A DNA stretch of 64,000 bases, taken from NCBI GenBank assembly GCA_965238215.1, contig OZ250180.1, positions 2,542,001-2,606,000 of the forward strand. Reading direction: 5' to 3'. The stretch is from JAPULR01 sp965238215 (GTDB lineage: Bacteria; Chloroflexota; Dehalococcoidia; Lucifugimonadales; GCA-2712585). Below the pieces are notes generated by a model. That model was not told where the DNA came from. It worked only from the letters and a program-made list of their open reading frames with translations, and made no database searches. This document shows positions 26,012-35,004 of the stretch, piece by piece (position 1 is the first letter of the stretch; each line of letters opens with the position of its first letter). The position numbers and the translations under genes are program-made.

Positions 26012-26572
26012 ATGCAAAACACAGCAAATAGCCTCATCCGTTCCCCCTCAGTCATCGGCTCCACCCGACTACCCCCAACCATCGCAACTCTCGTCATTCT
26101 GGCAGTAGCCGCAGCGGTTCTAATAGGGTGCTCGTCAACCCCAGAAGTAGAAGATACTTCGAGGAACGGCACAGACCCCCAAGCTGACCCCATCGCCACC
26201 GGCCAAAAAGTCTTTGCCGCCAACTGCGCCGCCTGCCACGGCGTCGGAGGAGAAGGTCAACCCAACTGGCACATCCGCAAAGCGGACGGCACCCTACCGG
26301 CGCCCCCACTAAACGGCGACGGCCACACCTGGCACCATGGCGACGGTCTCCTATACCGCATCGTCAGTGAAGGCGGGGCGGCCCTGGAGGCCCCTGGGTT
26401 AAAGAGCGCCATGCCCCCATTCAGGGAGAAGCTCAGCCACCAAGAGATTGTCGCCGTGCTCACCTACGTGAAGAGCCTCTGGGAAGGCAAGATGAGCCGG
26501 GGCCTGTTCATCATCGAGTCCCAGGCCTTTGCAAGCCAGCATGACCCCTTCCCACCGGAGGCCTCGCGGTAA
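26012..26572 (+). CDS. Class I cytochrome c lipoprotein
   Basis: This 186-residue protein has an N-terminal membrane segment (TIATLVILAVAAAVLIGC) ending in a lipobox at Cys40, so it should be exported and lipid-anchored. The heme motif CAACH is at residues 72-76, and Met134 in SAMPPF is the likely sixth ligand. Between them, ADGTLPAPPLNGDGHTWHH and LLYRIVSEGG are usual for c551/c555-type single-heme domains. Role: electron transfer outside the membrane. The next gene converges from the other strand. Confidence 0.88.
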   Translation: MQNTANSLIRSPSVIGSTRLPPTIATLVILAVAAAVLIGCSSTPEVEDTSRNGTDPQADPIATGQKVFAANCAACHGVGGEGQPNWHIRKADGTLPAPPLNGDGHTWHHGDGLLYRIVSEGGAALEAPGLKSAMPPFREKLSHQEIVAVLTYVKSLWEGKMSRGLFIIESQAFASQHDPFPPEASR

Positions 26573-26579
26573 TAGAAAA

Positions 26580-26605
26580 GGGGGCGGAGCATGAGCGCCG
26601 CCCCC
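26580..26605 (-). terminator. Terminator of the aminotransferase gene
   Basis: An 8-bp GGGGGCGG/CCGCCCCC stem is followed by TTTTC when read on the minus strand. It lies between the two convergent genes. Confidence 0.65.
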
Positions 26606-26628
26606 TCAAAAGTTGCTTCTGACTTCGA

Positions 26629-27939
26629 CTACTCCTTGTCGTTGAGCACCTTCTCCAACGACGCCAAGAAGTCGTCGACGGTCTCGTTCGTCATGGGGGC
26701 AGAAGTGGTCATCTCCTGAAGCTCCCGGGCGTAGTGCCCCTCCAGGAACATCCCCAGCATCAACCGGCGCCGCATGTCCCTATCGAACTTCACGACATCG
26801 CGATAATTGCGCACGGGGTCCGACGTCATGTGCGCGCTCATGATGTTCTCGGTGCAGATGACACGAGCCGGCACGTTGGCACGGGCAAACACGTCCTCCA
26901 ACCCCAGCCGCAGCCTCTCGGCCAACTGCTTCAAGTGCACGTAAACCTCCGGCGTCGCTCCCTCCATGTGGGCCAGCCCTGCCGCCAGCGTCATGGGATT
27001 GCCCGAGTAGGTGCCGCCGGAGCTGATGCCCCTGTCGCCGCTCATCATGTCCATGATGTGGGCCTTACCACCAAAAGCGCCTACCGGCATTCCCCCGCCC
27101 ACCAGCTTGCCCAGCGTGGTGATGTCCGGGTCCACGCCCGCCAGCTCCTGAAAGCCGCCGTAGGAAACACGCAGGCTCTTCACCTCATCCATAATGAAAA
27201 GTATCCCCAACTCCTTGCACTTGTCGGCAACGAAGCGCAGGAACTCGTGGGGAATGTCGTAGTTGCCCGACTTCGGGTCGTAGATTACTGCCGCGACGTC
27301 TTCCTTGTTTTCAGTGAGAATCAGATCAACCGCCTCCGGGTCGTTGTAGGGCATGACGACGATGTTGTCGATGATACCCTGGTTTATGCCCTTGTACTGC
27401 GCAACGGCGTTGGGAGACTCGTCAGCGCCGGCCTCGTCTAGGGAAGGCGAAATGCTGATCTCGGCGTCGTCGGTGGTGCCGTGAAAGCCGCCCTCGAACT
27501 TGGCAATCTTCGGCTTGCCCGTATATGCCCGGGCGAGGCGAAGGGCGTTCATCACAGCCTCCGTGCCAGAGTTGGTGAAGCGCACCTTGTCGATGGACGG
27601 GATTCGCTTACAGATATGCTCGGCAATCGGCTTCTCGAAAGCGTTGGGAGCACCGAAAACAATGCCGTTATTTACGATGTTGGTCAAGGCATTCACCACG
27701 CCCGTGGGACTGTGGCCCAGGACCAGCGTGCAGGCGTTGTTGATCCAATCGACGTACTGGAAGCCGTCGATGTCGTACAGATAGCAATCTTCGGCCCGCT
27801 CGATGTACAGGGGCGGTGAATAGCCCAAGCCCTTCATGCCACCGCCGGGCATAACGTCCATACCGCTCTCGTAAAGGGCGGCTGATTTGGGGCGGCTCTC
27901 AACGAAAAGCCGTTCCAAGGTTTCGGCAGACTTTACCAT
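26629..27939 (-). CDS. Class III (PLP) aminotransferase, glutamate-1-semialdehyde-aminomutase type
   Basis: This 436-residue fold-type I PLP enzyme has VMPGGGMKGLGYSPP at the start. VRFTNSGTEAVMNALRLARA is the phosphate-binding region, ILFIMDEVKSLRVSYGG carries the cofactor Asp, and TTLGKLVGGGMPVGAFGG the Schiff-base Lys. It is closest in pattern to the HemL-like aspartate aminotransferase family. With no heme genes beside it, an amino-donor role for a secondary substrate is as likely as heme synthesis. Start ATG at 27939 follows GAGGAGGAAC. Ends in a shared hairpin at 26580. Confidence 0.87.
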   Translation of the reverse strand: MVKSAETLERLFVESRPKSAALYESGMDVMPGGGMKGLGYSPPLYIERAEDCYLYDIDGFQYVDWINNACTLVLGHSPTGVVNALTNIVNNGIVFGAPNAFEKPIAEHICKRIPSIDKVRFTNSGTEAVMNALRLARAYTGKPKIAKFEGGFHGTTDDAEISISPSLDEAGADESPNAVAQYKGINQGIIDNIVVMPYNDPEAVDLILTENKEDVAAVIYDPKSGNYDIPHEFLRFVADKCKELGILFIMDEVKSLRVSYGGFQELAGVDPDITTLGKLVGGGMPVGAFGGKAHIMDMMSGDRGISSGGTYSGNPMTLAAGLAHMEGATPEVYVHLKQLAERLRLGLEDVFARANVPARVICTENIMSAHMTSDPVRNYRDVVKFDRDMRRRLMLGMFLEGHYARELQEMTTSAPMTNETVDDFLASLEKVLNDKE

Positions 27940-28052
27940 TGATGTTCCTCCTCGAATTCTGGAGAGTGGACTGGTTTACCAGTCCTCGAAATGATAGAGC
28001 CATTAACCCCAATATGCAACACACCCCCTCTTGTCCTCGCGTCGAGATCCTG

Positions 28053-28070
28053 CCCCCGTGAAGACGGGGG
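28053..28070. repeat. Small hairpin inside a dispersed repeat
   Basis: CCCCCGT and ACGGGGG pair around GAAG. It interrupts a TGTCCTCGCG...GGGGACCCATCC repeat unit at 28032-28085. The rest of 27940-28229 shows no gene. Confidence 0.5.
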
Positions 28071-28229
28071 GCGGGGACCCATCCTCTCCTTCATTGAGGC
28101 GTCCCCCACGGATGCCCTCCTCTGCCATTCCGTCTTCCCCCCACACCCCGTCCCACTCAGTGTCATGCCAGCCTTTTTGTGCTATCCTCCCCATGCCAAT
28201 GACAGCCCCCAGCTGGAAGGAGCCACCCC

Positions 28230-30020
28230 ATAGTTACGCAGCCCGATTACGTCACTTCCTCTAACGCCCTCTACTACGGTGACAACCTCGCCGTTCTGCG
28301 GGAATATATTTCCGACGAGTCCGTCGACCTGATCTACCTGGACCCGCCCTTCAACTCCAACGCCTCCTACAACGTCCTCTTTCGCGAGAAGTCCGGCGAA
28401 GATTCCCCCGCCCAAATCAAGGCCTTCACCGACACCTGGCAGTGGACACAGGAAACCGAGCGGACCTACGAACTGGACATCATCCAGAATCCGGCCACGC
28501 CCTTGCAGGTGAAGGAGATGGTTGCGGCCCTGCGCCAGTTCGTCGGCACCAACGCCATGACCGCCTACCTCGTGATGATGGCCCCGCGGCTGGTGGAGCT
28601 TCACCGGGTACTCAAGCCCACGGGCAGCATCTACCTCCACTGCGACCCCACCGCCAGCCACTACTTAAGGCTCCTAATGGACGCAACCTTCGGCAACGAG
28701 CACTTTCGCAACGAAATCGTCTGGAGGCGTACCGGTTCACACAATCAAAACAGGCGGTTCGGCCCCATCCATGATCTGCTCTTCTTCTACACCAAATCTG
28801 ACGACTACAAATTTAACGTGCAGTTTCAACCCGTTACCAATGGGCACGTTGACAGTTACTTTAGAAGGAGCGATGAACGAGGCAGGTATTGGACTAACGC
28901 TCTGACTGGCGCAGGCATTCGTAGGGGTGACTCAGGACAACCTTGGAGGGGGTTCGACCCTAGCCCGAAAGGCAGGCATTGGGCTGTTCCGGGCAAACTC
29001 TCCAGAGCCTTGGGCATCGATCAGAGGCTCAGCGTACGAGAGAGGCTTGAGCAACTATACTTGAGCGGCTATATCGATTTGCCACCGGAAAGCAGTGAAG
29101 CATTACCCACCTTCAGGCAGCATTTGCAAGACTCGCCCGGCATCCCGCTCCAAGATATTTGGGCGTACCAGCCCCATACGAGAGGTGTCCTCTTTGACGC
29201 AGACCATGGGATAGACGAAGACGTTCGCTGGATACCCCGCCAGGGAGGAACGGAACGATTGGGTTATCAAACCCAGAAGCCTCTTGGCCTCTTGGACCGC
29301 ATCATCCTCTCTTCCTCCAACCCCGGCGACGTGGTCCTCGACCCCTTCTGTGGCTGTGGAACCGCCGTGGCCGCCGCCGAAAAGCTCGAACGCCGTTGGC
29401 TGGGCATCGACGTTACCCACCTGGCCGTCGCCCTCATGAAGTCCCGCCTTAAGACCGCCTTCAACCTCCTCCCCGAAAGAGAATACAAGGTGTTCGGCGA
29501 ACCCGTGGATGCGGGCAGCGCTCGCGCCCTCTGGCAGCAGGACCCCTTCCAGTTCCAGTTTTGGGCAGTCTCCCTCTTGGAAGCCCAACCCCAAGAGCAC
29601 GCCCGCCGCGGTCCCGACAGGGGCATCGACGGCATCCTATACTTCATCGACGGCCCCCGCCGCAGCCCTCAGAAGGTGGTCATTCAGGTCAAGGGCGGCA
29701 AGGTTTCCTCCCCTCTCATCCGGGACCTTAAGGGAGTTGTCGAGCGGGAGAAGGCCGCCATGGGCCTGTTCATCACGCTGGAGGAGCCGACCAGGGCCAT
29801 GCTAACCGAAGCCGCCAGTGGTGGTCTGTTCCACTCCCACATCTGGAATCGTGACTTCCCTAAGATCCAGATGAGGACCATTTCACAGATGCTACAGGGC
29901 CCTGGCTTCGACCTTCCCCCCGTCCCACCGGCGTATCAGTCGGCCCAACGCATCCGGCCCTCCATGGGGGAACAGGGAATGCTGATGGAAAGTCCCGCCG
30001 TCTACGCCGAGGATGGCTAG
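28230..30020 (+). CDS. DNA methyltransferase fused to Mrr-like nuclease domain; apparent ATA start
   Basis: This is an N4-cytosine or N6-adenine methyltransferase of the type III mod (beta) order. DLIYLDPPFNSNASYNVLF (about residues 33-51) is motif IV; VVLDPFCGCGTAVAAAE (about 365-381) is the SAM site. The C-terminal 150 residues match Mrr_cat: DRGIDGILYF, then KVVIQVKGGKVSSPLIRDL and GLFITLEEPTRAML, a PD-(D/E)xK pattern. The frame is open and conserved back to 28203 but has no ATG, GTG or TTG before 28503. The only spot with a good ribosome site is AAGGAG, seven bases before ATA at 28230 (ATA GTT ACG CAG). Either ATA is used or the start is mutated. No separate restriction gene is adjacent. 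Confidence 0.78.
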   Translation: MVTQPDYVTSSNALYYGDNLAVLREYISDESVDLIYLDPPFNSNASYNVLFREKSGEDSPAQIKAFTDTWQWTQETERTYELDIIQNPATPLQVKEMVAALRQFVGTNAMTAYLVMMAPRLVELHRVLKPTGSIYLHCDPTASHYLRLLMDATFGNEHFRNEIVWRRTGSHNQNRRFGPIHDLLFFYTKSDDYKFNVQFQPVTNGHVDSYFRRSDERGRYWTNALTGAGIRRGDSGQPWRGFDPSPKGRHWAVPGKLSRALGIDQRLSVRERLEQLYLSGYIDLPPESSEALPTFRQHLQDSPGIPLQDIWAYQPHTRGVLFDADHGIDEDVRWIPRQGGTERLGYQTQKPLGLLDRIILSSSNPGDVVLDPFCGCGTAVAAAEKLERRWLGIDVTHLAVALMKSRLKTAFNLLPEREYKVFGEPVDAGSARALWQQDPFQFQFWAVSLLEAQPQEHARRGPDRGIDGILYFIDGPRRSPQKVVIQVKGGKVSSPLIRDLKGVVEREKAAMGLFITLEEPTRAMLTEAASGGLFHSHIWNRDFPKIQMRTISQMLQGPGFDLPPVPPAYQSAQRIRPSMGEQGMLMESPAVYAEDG

Positions 30021-30028
30021 GTTCGAGT

Positions 30029-31297
30029 CTACCCCTCCATCAAGCGCTGCACCAGATCCGTCATCACCACCGGGTCGGCGTGAACGGCATTGTCGTTTAT
30101 CATCTCCAGTATCTCCCCGTTGGAGCAGCCCAGCAACTCCCCCAGGACCCCGTAGGTGTGCTGACCCAGAAGTGGCGCCGGCCCCCGCGCCTCTGATCCC
30201 ACGCCCTCGATTCTGAACGGCGAATTCATCACCGGCGTCGGCCCCATCAGCGGGTCGTCCACCGACGCCACCAGCCTCCTGCCTTCCACGTGAGGGTCCT
30301 CCAGCATCTCCTTCCAAGAGCGCACCCGGCCGCACTGGACTCCTCCCCTATCCCCCAGCAGCTCCTCCACCTCCTGTACAGACTCAAAGGAAGCTACCCA
30401 CTCTTCCACTATATTCTCCAGCTCATCCCGATGGGCCACGCGGGCCACCCGGTCCGCAAACCTGGGGTCCTTCGCCAGGTGGGGCAATCCCATAGCTTCT
30501 GTCAGGTTTCGCCAGCCCGGGTCCGTGGAAGCCACGATAGCCACCCAACCGTCCTTCCCTCGAAAGAGGTTGCCAGGTATCAAGATGGGCCGGCGATTGC
30601 CGTAGCGGACGGGGACCTCACGTCCGCCGCTGAGAAACAGGTACTGGCTTGCCCATTCGTTCTGCCACAGAATACAGTCCGCCAACGCCAGGTCGATGAA
30701 CTGTCCCCGGCCCGTCACGCTCCGATGATACAAGGCCGCGCATATCGCCCCAAAGGCGTGCACCCCGCCGCTGGTGTCGCTCAACGACATCCCCACCGTC
30801 TGCGGCGGGCCGTCCGGGTCTCCCGTCAGCGATGCGATGCCGGTCATTGCCTGGACCACCATATCCCCGGCAGGACGGTTCGCGTAGGGACTGTTCTGCC
30901 CGAAGGCACTGATGCTGCACAAGATAACGGAAGGATTGAGCCGCCTCAGATTCTCATAATCGAGGCCAAGACGCTTCATCACCCCCGGACGAAAATTCTC
31001 CACCACCACGTCGGACACCCTTACTAGTCGCCTCATCACCTCTCTGGCCCCCGGATTCGCCAGGTCCAGGCAGATATCCTCCTTGCCACAGTTCTGCTGC
31101 ATGAAGTATCCGCTGATGCCCTCCGGCGTGATGTATTCGAACTGCCGCGCCGCGTCGCCACCAGGCGGCTCTACCTTTACAATATGTGCGCCCATGTCCG
31201 CCATCAGCCGGGTACAGAATGGCCCCGCCAGCACTCGCGTCAGGTCCAGGACGCGAACACCCTGGAGAGAACCCGCCGGGACGCCTGGCACGTTCAT
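30029..31297 (-). CDS. CaiB/BaiF family III CoA-transferase
   Basis: This 422-residue enzyme shows LQGVRVLDLTRVLAGPFCTR, HIVKVEPPGGDAARQFEYI, NCGKEDICLDLANPGAREV and VSDVVVENFRPGVMKRLGL, plus the C-terminal lobe with GVQCGRVRSWKEMLEDPHV. It is the last gene of a three-gene run (MaoC-like, double CaiB, this gene) with gaps of 13 and 10 bp, so a single mRNA is likely. Function: CoA transfer to or from a carboxylic acid in a degradation pathway; substrate unknown. Confidence 0.9.
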   Translation of the reverse strand: MNVPGVPAGSLQGVRVLDLTRVLAGPFCTRLMADMGAHIVKVEPPGGDAARQFEYITPEGISGYFMQQNCGKEDICLDLANPGAREVMRRLVRVSDVVVENFRPGVMKRLGLDYENLRRLNPSVILCSISAFGQNSPYANRPAGDMVVQAMTGIASLTGDPDGPPQTVGMSLSDTSGGVHAFGAICAALYHRSVTGRGQFIDLALADCILWQNEWASQYLFLSGGREVPVRYGNRRPILIPGNLFRGKDGWVAIVASTDPGWRNLTEAMGLPHLAKDPRFADRVARVAHRDELENIVEEWVASFESVQEVEELLGDRGGVQCGRVRSWKEMLEDPHVEGRRLVASVDDPLMGPTPVMNSPFRIEGVGSEARGPAPLLGQHTYGVLGELLGCSNGEILEMINDNAVHADPVVMTDLVQRLMEG

Positions 31298-31307
31298 CCC
31301 TTTTCAC

Positions 31308-33794
31308 TCACTTCAGGACTCCGGCCTCTTGGAGGGCGGCAATCTCCATCTCGCTCATGCCCAGAATCTCCCCGAACACGTATCCGTTGTCCTGGCCCAT
31401 CGTGCGCCACCACTCCAGACGCCCTGGAGTCTCCCAAAGTCGCATGGGAACCTCGGGGTACTCTATTGCCCCCGTCAAAGGGTGGTCGACAACATGAAGA
31501 AAGCTTCTCGCCCTTAGATGTGGGTCGGCAAACAGGTCCGCACCGTCCTGCACCGCCGTGGCGGGCACGCCCGCCTGCTGCAGTAGTTCCATAACGCGTC
31601 CGGATGTCTGTCCACGCGTCCACTCTCCAATGCCCCCGTCCAGCAGATCACAATTCAGTAATCGACCTTCGGCCGTGGCGAATTTCGGGTTTCTTCCCCA
31701 TGCCGGACTGCCCATCGCCTCCACCAGGGCCTGCCACTCTTCATCGCTCGTGATGGCGATGGCGCACCACCGGTCTTCGCCTCGGCACGGATAGACGCCG
31801 TGGGGCGCAAACTGAGGATGCCCGTTGCCGGATGGTTCCTGCCCTCGTCCGTTGACGAAGTAATCGAGATAGGACGCTCCCATGACGAAGGCGGTAGCGT
31901 CCATCTGGCTCATTTCTATTGCCTGACCTTCGCCCGTAAGCCGTCGATGTCGTAGAGCCGCCAACAGTGCTACCGCGCCAAAAGCCGCACTCAGGTAGTC
32001 CGGCGCCCACACGGGAGGCCCTGCGGGCTCCTCCGCATCTGGGTACGACCAGAGGTGGTACATCCCTGTCACTGCCATGGCCACCGCAGCCAATCCCACG
32101 TAGTCCCGGTAGGGACCCGAAAGCCCAAACCCCGGCAGCCGTACCATTATTATGTCTTCTCGAAGTTCCCGAAGCCCCTTATAGCCCAACCCCCATCGGT
32201 CCATCACTCGAGGGCTAAAATTCTCCACCACCACGTCGCAGTGGGGAATCAGACGCCTTACCAACTCCCGTCCCTCCCGCGTTCCCATATTGACAGTGAT
32301 GGAGCGCTTGTTCCGGTTCATGTCGGCGAATGTAACCCGCTGCTGGAGAACTATGCGCGGGTCCATGCCCTCGCGGGCCCTCCCCCGCTGCTGATGCGCC
32401 TCGGATTCAACCTTTATCACTTCCGCGCCGAAGGCTGCCAGCAGCTGCGTCAAGACCGGCCCCGCCACCGCCTGGCTGAAGTCCAACACGCGGAGTCCCG
32501 AGAGCGGCCCCACCGCCGGTTCCACTCTATCGCAAGGCTTATGCTGACCCTTCGCCGAACTTCTAGGACTGCCCGTCCCTTTACCAGCTATCCCGCCAAT
32601 CACCTCCTCCGTGTGCTGCCCCAATAGCGGCGCCCCTCTCCTGATGACCGCCGGCGATCCGCTCAGACGGAAGGGCGGTCTAACCAGCTTGGTTGGACCC
32701 AACACAGGGTGATCCACCTCCTCGAACAACCCGATGTGCCGAACGTGTGGGTCTCGCACAAATTCCTCCGGCGTATTCACGGGCGCAGCAGTCACTCGGC
32801 GGGCCTGCCCCTGAAGAAAGAACTCTCCCTTAGTAAACCCCCTGGTGAATTCGGCGGTGAGGTGTTCGATGAGGTCCGGGTTGGCGATTCGAACGTGCCG
32901 ATTGTCCCAGAGGGCGTCCGTGAGAGCGTCGGGGCTGCCCATCCAATCAACGAAACTCCGCCAGTGAGGAGTGGCGATAACAACGATGTGGCAGAAGCCG
33001 TCGCTGGTAGGGTAGATCCCATAGGGCATTCCGCCGCCCACGGGGGTCCGACTGCCTGCCCGCTTTAGCACGTTGGCGTTGGCGCTGTAGTTCACCAGCA
33101 CGTGCTGCTGGGCGGCTTGCACCTCTTGGCAGGAGACCTCCACCATCTGGCCGCGACCCGTCGACTCCCGATGTCGCAGGGCCAGCAGTACCCCCGCCGC
33201 AGCGAAGGCGGAGGCTAGATGATAAGGCTGGTTTATCGGCTCCGCCAGGGGTGGCCGGTCTTCCGACCCGCACAGGTACATAACGCCCCCCATCGCCGAA
33301 CATAGGATGCTTGGAGCCTTGTACCCGCTGTGAGGGCCTGACAGCCCAAAGCCGGTAATAGAAGCCGTCACCAGCCCCGGATTCTCCCTGGAAAGCTGGG
33401 AATGGTCTAAGCCCCACTCATGCATGACCCCCGGTGGGAATGTTTCCAGGATGACGTCGAAATCCCTGGCCAGCGCCCTCAGCCGCCCCCGACCTTCCCT
33501 CGCCGTCAAATCCAACACGATGCTCTTCTTGTTGGCATTGAAGTAGAAGAAAGAAAGGCTAGCCTCCCGATTCGCGGCGTCCCCGGCGAAAGGCCCCATT
33601 CTACGGCCCGGGTCTCCTCCGGGCGGCTCCACCTTTATCACCTCTGCACCCAGGTCCGCAAGTAGCCGTCCGCACAACTGCCCCTCCGGTTGGCAGAGGT
33701 CGAGAATCCGAATCCCTTCCAACGGCGGCGCGACGACTCTACTCTCAGATTGCTGGCAGGCCCCCGACTCCAACTCCACTCTTCCAGATGGCAT
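31308..33794 (-). CDS. Tandem two-domain CaiB/BaiF CoA-transferase
   Basis: At 828 residues it is twice the family length and contains two full CaiB modules. The first has LEGIRILDLCQPEGQLCGRL, EVIKVEPPGGDPGRRMG and FETFPPGVMHEWGL. The second, from about residue 415, has LSGLRVLDFSQAVAGPVLTQ, EVIKVESEAHQQRG and VENFSPRVMDRWGLG. A Ser/Gly/Lys-rich linker near residues 385-405 joins them. Family III transferases work as interlocked dimers, so the fusion may fold as an internal pseudo-dimer, or carry two specificities. Sits between the MaoC-like and single CaiB genes. Confidence 0.88.
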   Translation of the reverse strand: MPSGRVELESGACQQSESRVVAPPLEGIRILDLCQPEGQLCGRLLADLGAEVIKVEPPGGDPGRRMGPFAGDAANREASLSFFYFNANKKSIVLDLTAREGRGRLRALARDFDVILETFPPGVMHEWGLDHSQLSRENPGLVTASITGFGLSGPHSGYKAPSILCSAMGGVMYLCGSEDRPPLAEPINQPYHLASAFAAAGVLLALRHRESTGRGQMVEVSCQEVQAAQQHVLVNYSANANVLKRAGSRTPVGGGMPYGIYPTSDGFCHIVVIATPHWRSFVDWMGSPDALTDALWDNRHVRIANPDLIEHLTAEFTRGFTKGEFFLQGQARRVTAAPVNTPEEFVRDPHVRHIGLFEEVDHPVLGPTKLVRPPFRLSGSPAVIRRGAPLLGQHTEEVIGGIAGKGTGSPRSSAKGQHKPCDRVEPAVGPLSGLRVLDFSQAVAGPVLTQLLAAFGAEVIKVESEAHQQRGRAREGMDPRIVLQQRVTFADMNRNKRSITVNMGTREGRELVRRLIPHCDVVVENFSPRVMDRWGLGYKGLRELREDIIMVRLPGFGLSGPYRDYVGLAAVAMAVTGMYHLWSYPDAEEPAGPPVWAPDYLSAAFGAVALLAALRHRRLTGEGQAIEMSQMDATAFVMGASYLDYFVNGRGQEPSGNGHPQFAPHGVYPCRGEDRWCAIAITSDEEWQALVEAMGSPAWGRNPKFATAEGRLLNCDLLDGGIGEWTRGQTSGRVMELLQQAGVPATAVQDGADLFADPHLRARSFLHVVDHPLTGAIEYPEVPMRLWETPGRLEWWRTMGQDNGYVFGEILGMSEMEIAALQEAGVLK

Positions 33795-33807
33795 TGCCGA
33801 ATTCGAC

Positions 33808-34929
33808 CTACGACCCCTCGCGGGATGGAAGCATCACTTCCGCCCCTCCGCGGATGGTCTCCTCTCCCCGCTGGTCCACCCCCGACAGTGTCACTGTCAC
33901 GAGCAATCGCTCTTCTCTTTCGCTCTTGCCCGTCACCTCTCCCTTCAGCCAGTGCGTATCCCCAACCAGGTTAAACCGCCGCACCTCTCCCCGGAAGCTC
34001 ACGATGAACCCGCCATCGCCCATCCAGTTGGTCACCACCTGCGCCAGCCAAGCCACCCTCTGGGGGCCGAAGTCGTAAGACGTGGGTACGCCCACCCTCC
34101 GGGCAAAATCTTCATCCCAGTGAACCCTCTCCGGCACGTCGGGCACCCCCTGGTCGTTGGGAATGAAGGCCATCGGGTGCCTCCGATAGTAGTCCACCCC
34201 CAGTTTGTGCGCGTAGGCGAAGGGACGAAAACCCCATCCCACCTTCCACGCCACGTTGTCCGTCACCCTTAGCGGCCCCTTAACCACCGGAGCAAGCTTG
34301 TCCCCTATCGACGTATCCTCCCAGAACCTTGGCTCTGCCCCACGGACTTCTTCCTTCTCACAGTCCTGAAATATCCGCTCGATTTCCTCCGGCGAATAGC
34401 TGGCAGGCTCCAACCGCCTATGCTTGCCGCGCCGACGCGCCGTGTCCCGCTCCGTTCGAAAGTGCCATTCCTTGACCTTGGCCAGCAGTTCCCCATCACC
34501 GTCGGTGAAGGTGTAAATGTGCTCCTGGAGTATGGTCCTGCCGGCAAACCGGCTGTCCTTGGGAGTCAGACCCGTAAGCGCCACCATTCCAACAATGCGC
34601 GTTCCAGAAGTAATCGGCGCATGCATCTCGAAAGAAGCGCCGCCCCACATGCTATGAATTCCCCGCAGACCCTGAGGCGCTCCCCGCCCAAAGCAACTGA
34701 ATAAAAAGGTCGGCGGCGCCACCGGGCAGCCCCAGCGAGTAGACGCGGCGTAGTCTTCGTCGGTGAACAGAGGATTGTCGTCTCCGATGGCGTGTGCGAA
34801 GTGGCGTATGGTGTCGGGAGAAGCGTACCGGTTAAAAGGGTCCCGCGCCTCCAACTCCACGTTCATCACCCGTCGGAGCCGGTCCATCTCCTGGTCGGTT
34901 ATCTTCGGAAACGGGTCCTTTTGAACCAA
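33808..34929 (-). CDS. MaoC-like (double hot-dog) dehydratase
   Basis: This 373-residue protein has two hot-dog halves. The N-terminal FAS1-like dehydratase half holds DPFNRYASPDTIRHFAHAIG and DDNPLFTDEDYAASTRWG. The C-terminal half has WDEDFARRVGVPTSYDFGPQ and FNLVGDTHWLKGEVTGK. Such proteins hydrate enoyl-CoA or mesaconyl-CoA. First gene of the operon with the CoA-transferases: CoA activation by transfer and hydration of an unsaturated acyl-CoA fit together. Start TTG at 34929 with GCGAGG upstream; no better ATG. Confidence 0.85.
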   Translation of the reverse strand: MVQKDPFPKITDQEMDRLRRVMNVELEARDPFNRYASPDTIRHFAHAIGDDNPLFTDEDYAASTRWGCPVAPPTFLFSCFGRGAPQGLRGIHSMWGGASFEMHAPITSGTRIVGMVALTGLTPKDSRFAGRTILQEHIYTFTDGDGELLAKVKEWHFRTERDTARRRGKHRRLEPASYSPEEIERIFQDCEKEEVRGAEPRFWEDTSIGDKLAPVVKGPLRVTDNVAWKVGWGFRPFAYAHKLGVDYYRRHPMAFIPNDQGVPDVPERVHWDEDFARRVGVPTSYDFGPQRVAWLAQVVTNWMGDGGFIVSFRGEVRRFNLVGDTHWLKGEVTGKSEREERLLVTVTLSGVDQRGEETIRGGAEVMLPSREGS

Positions 34930-35004
34930 ATGCAGCCTCGCTCAAGAGTGGCCGCACAAGCAACGGCCCTAATGTATACAGTCTATTGTCTTCCCAGGGG
35001 AAAA

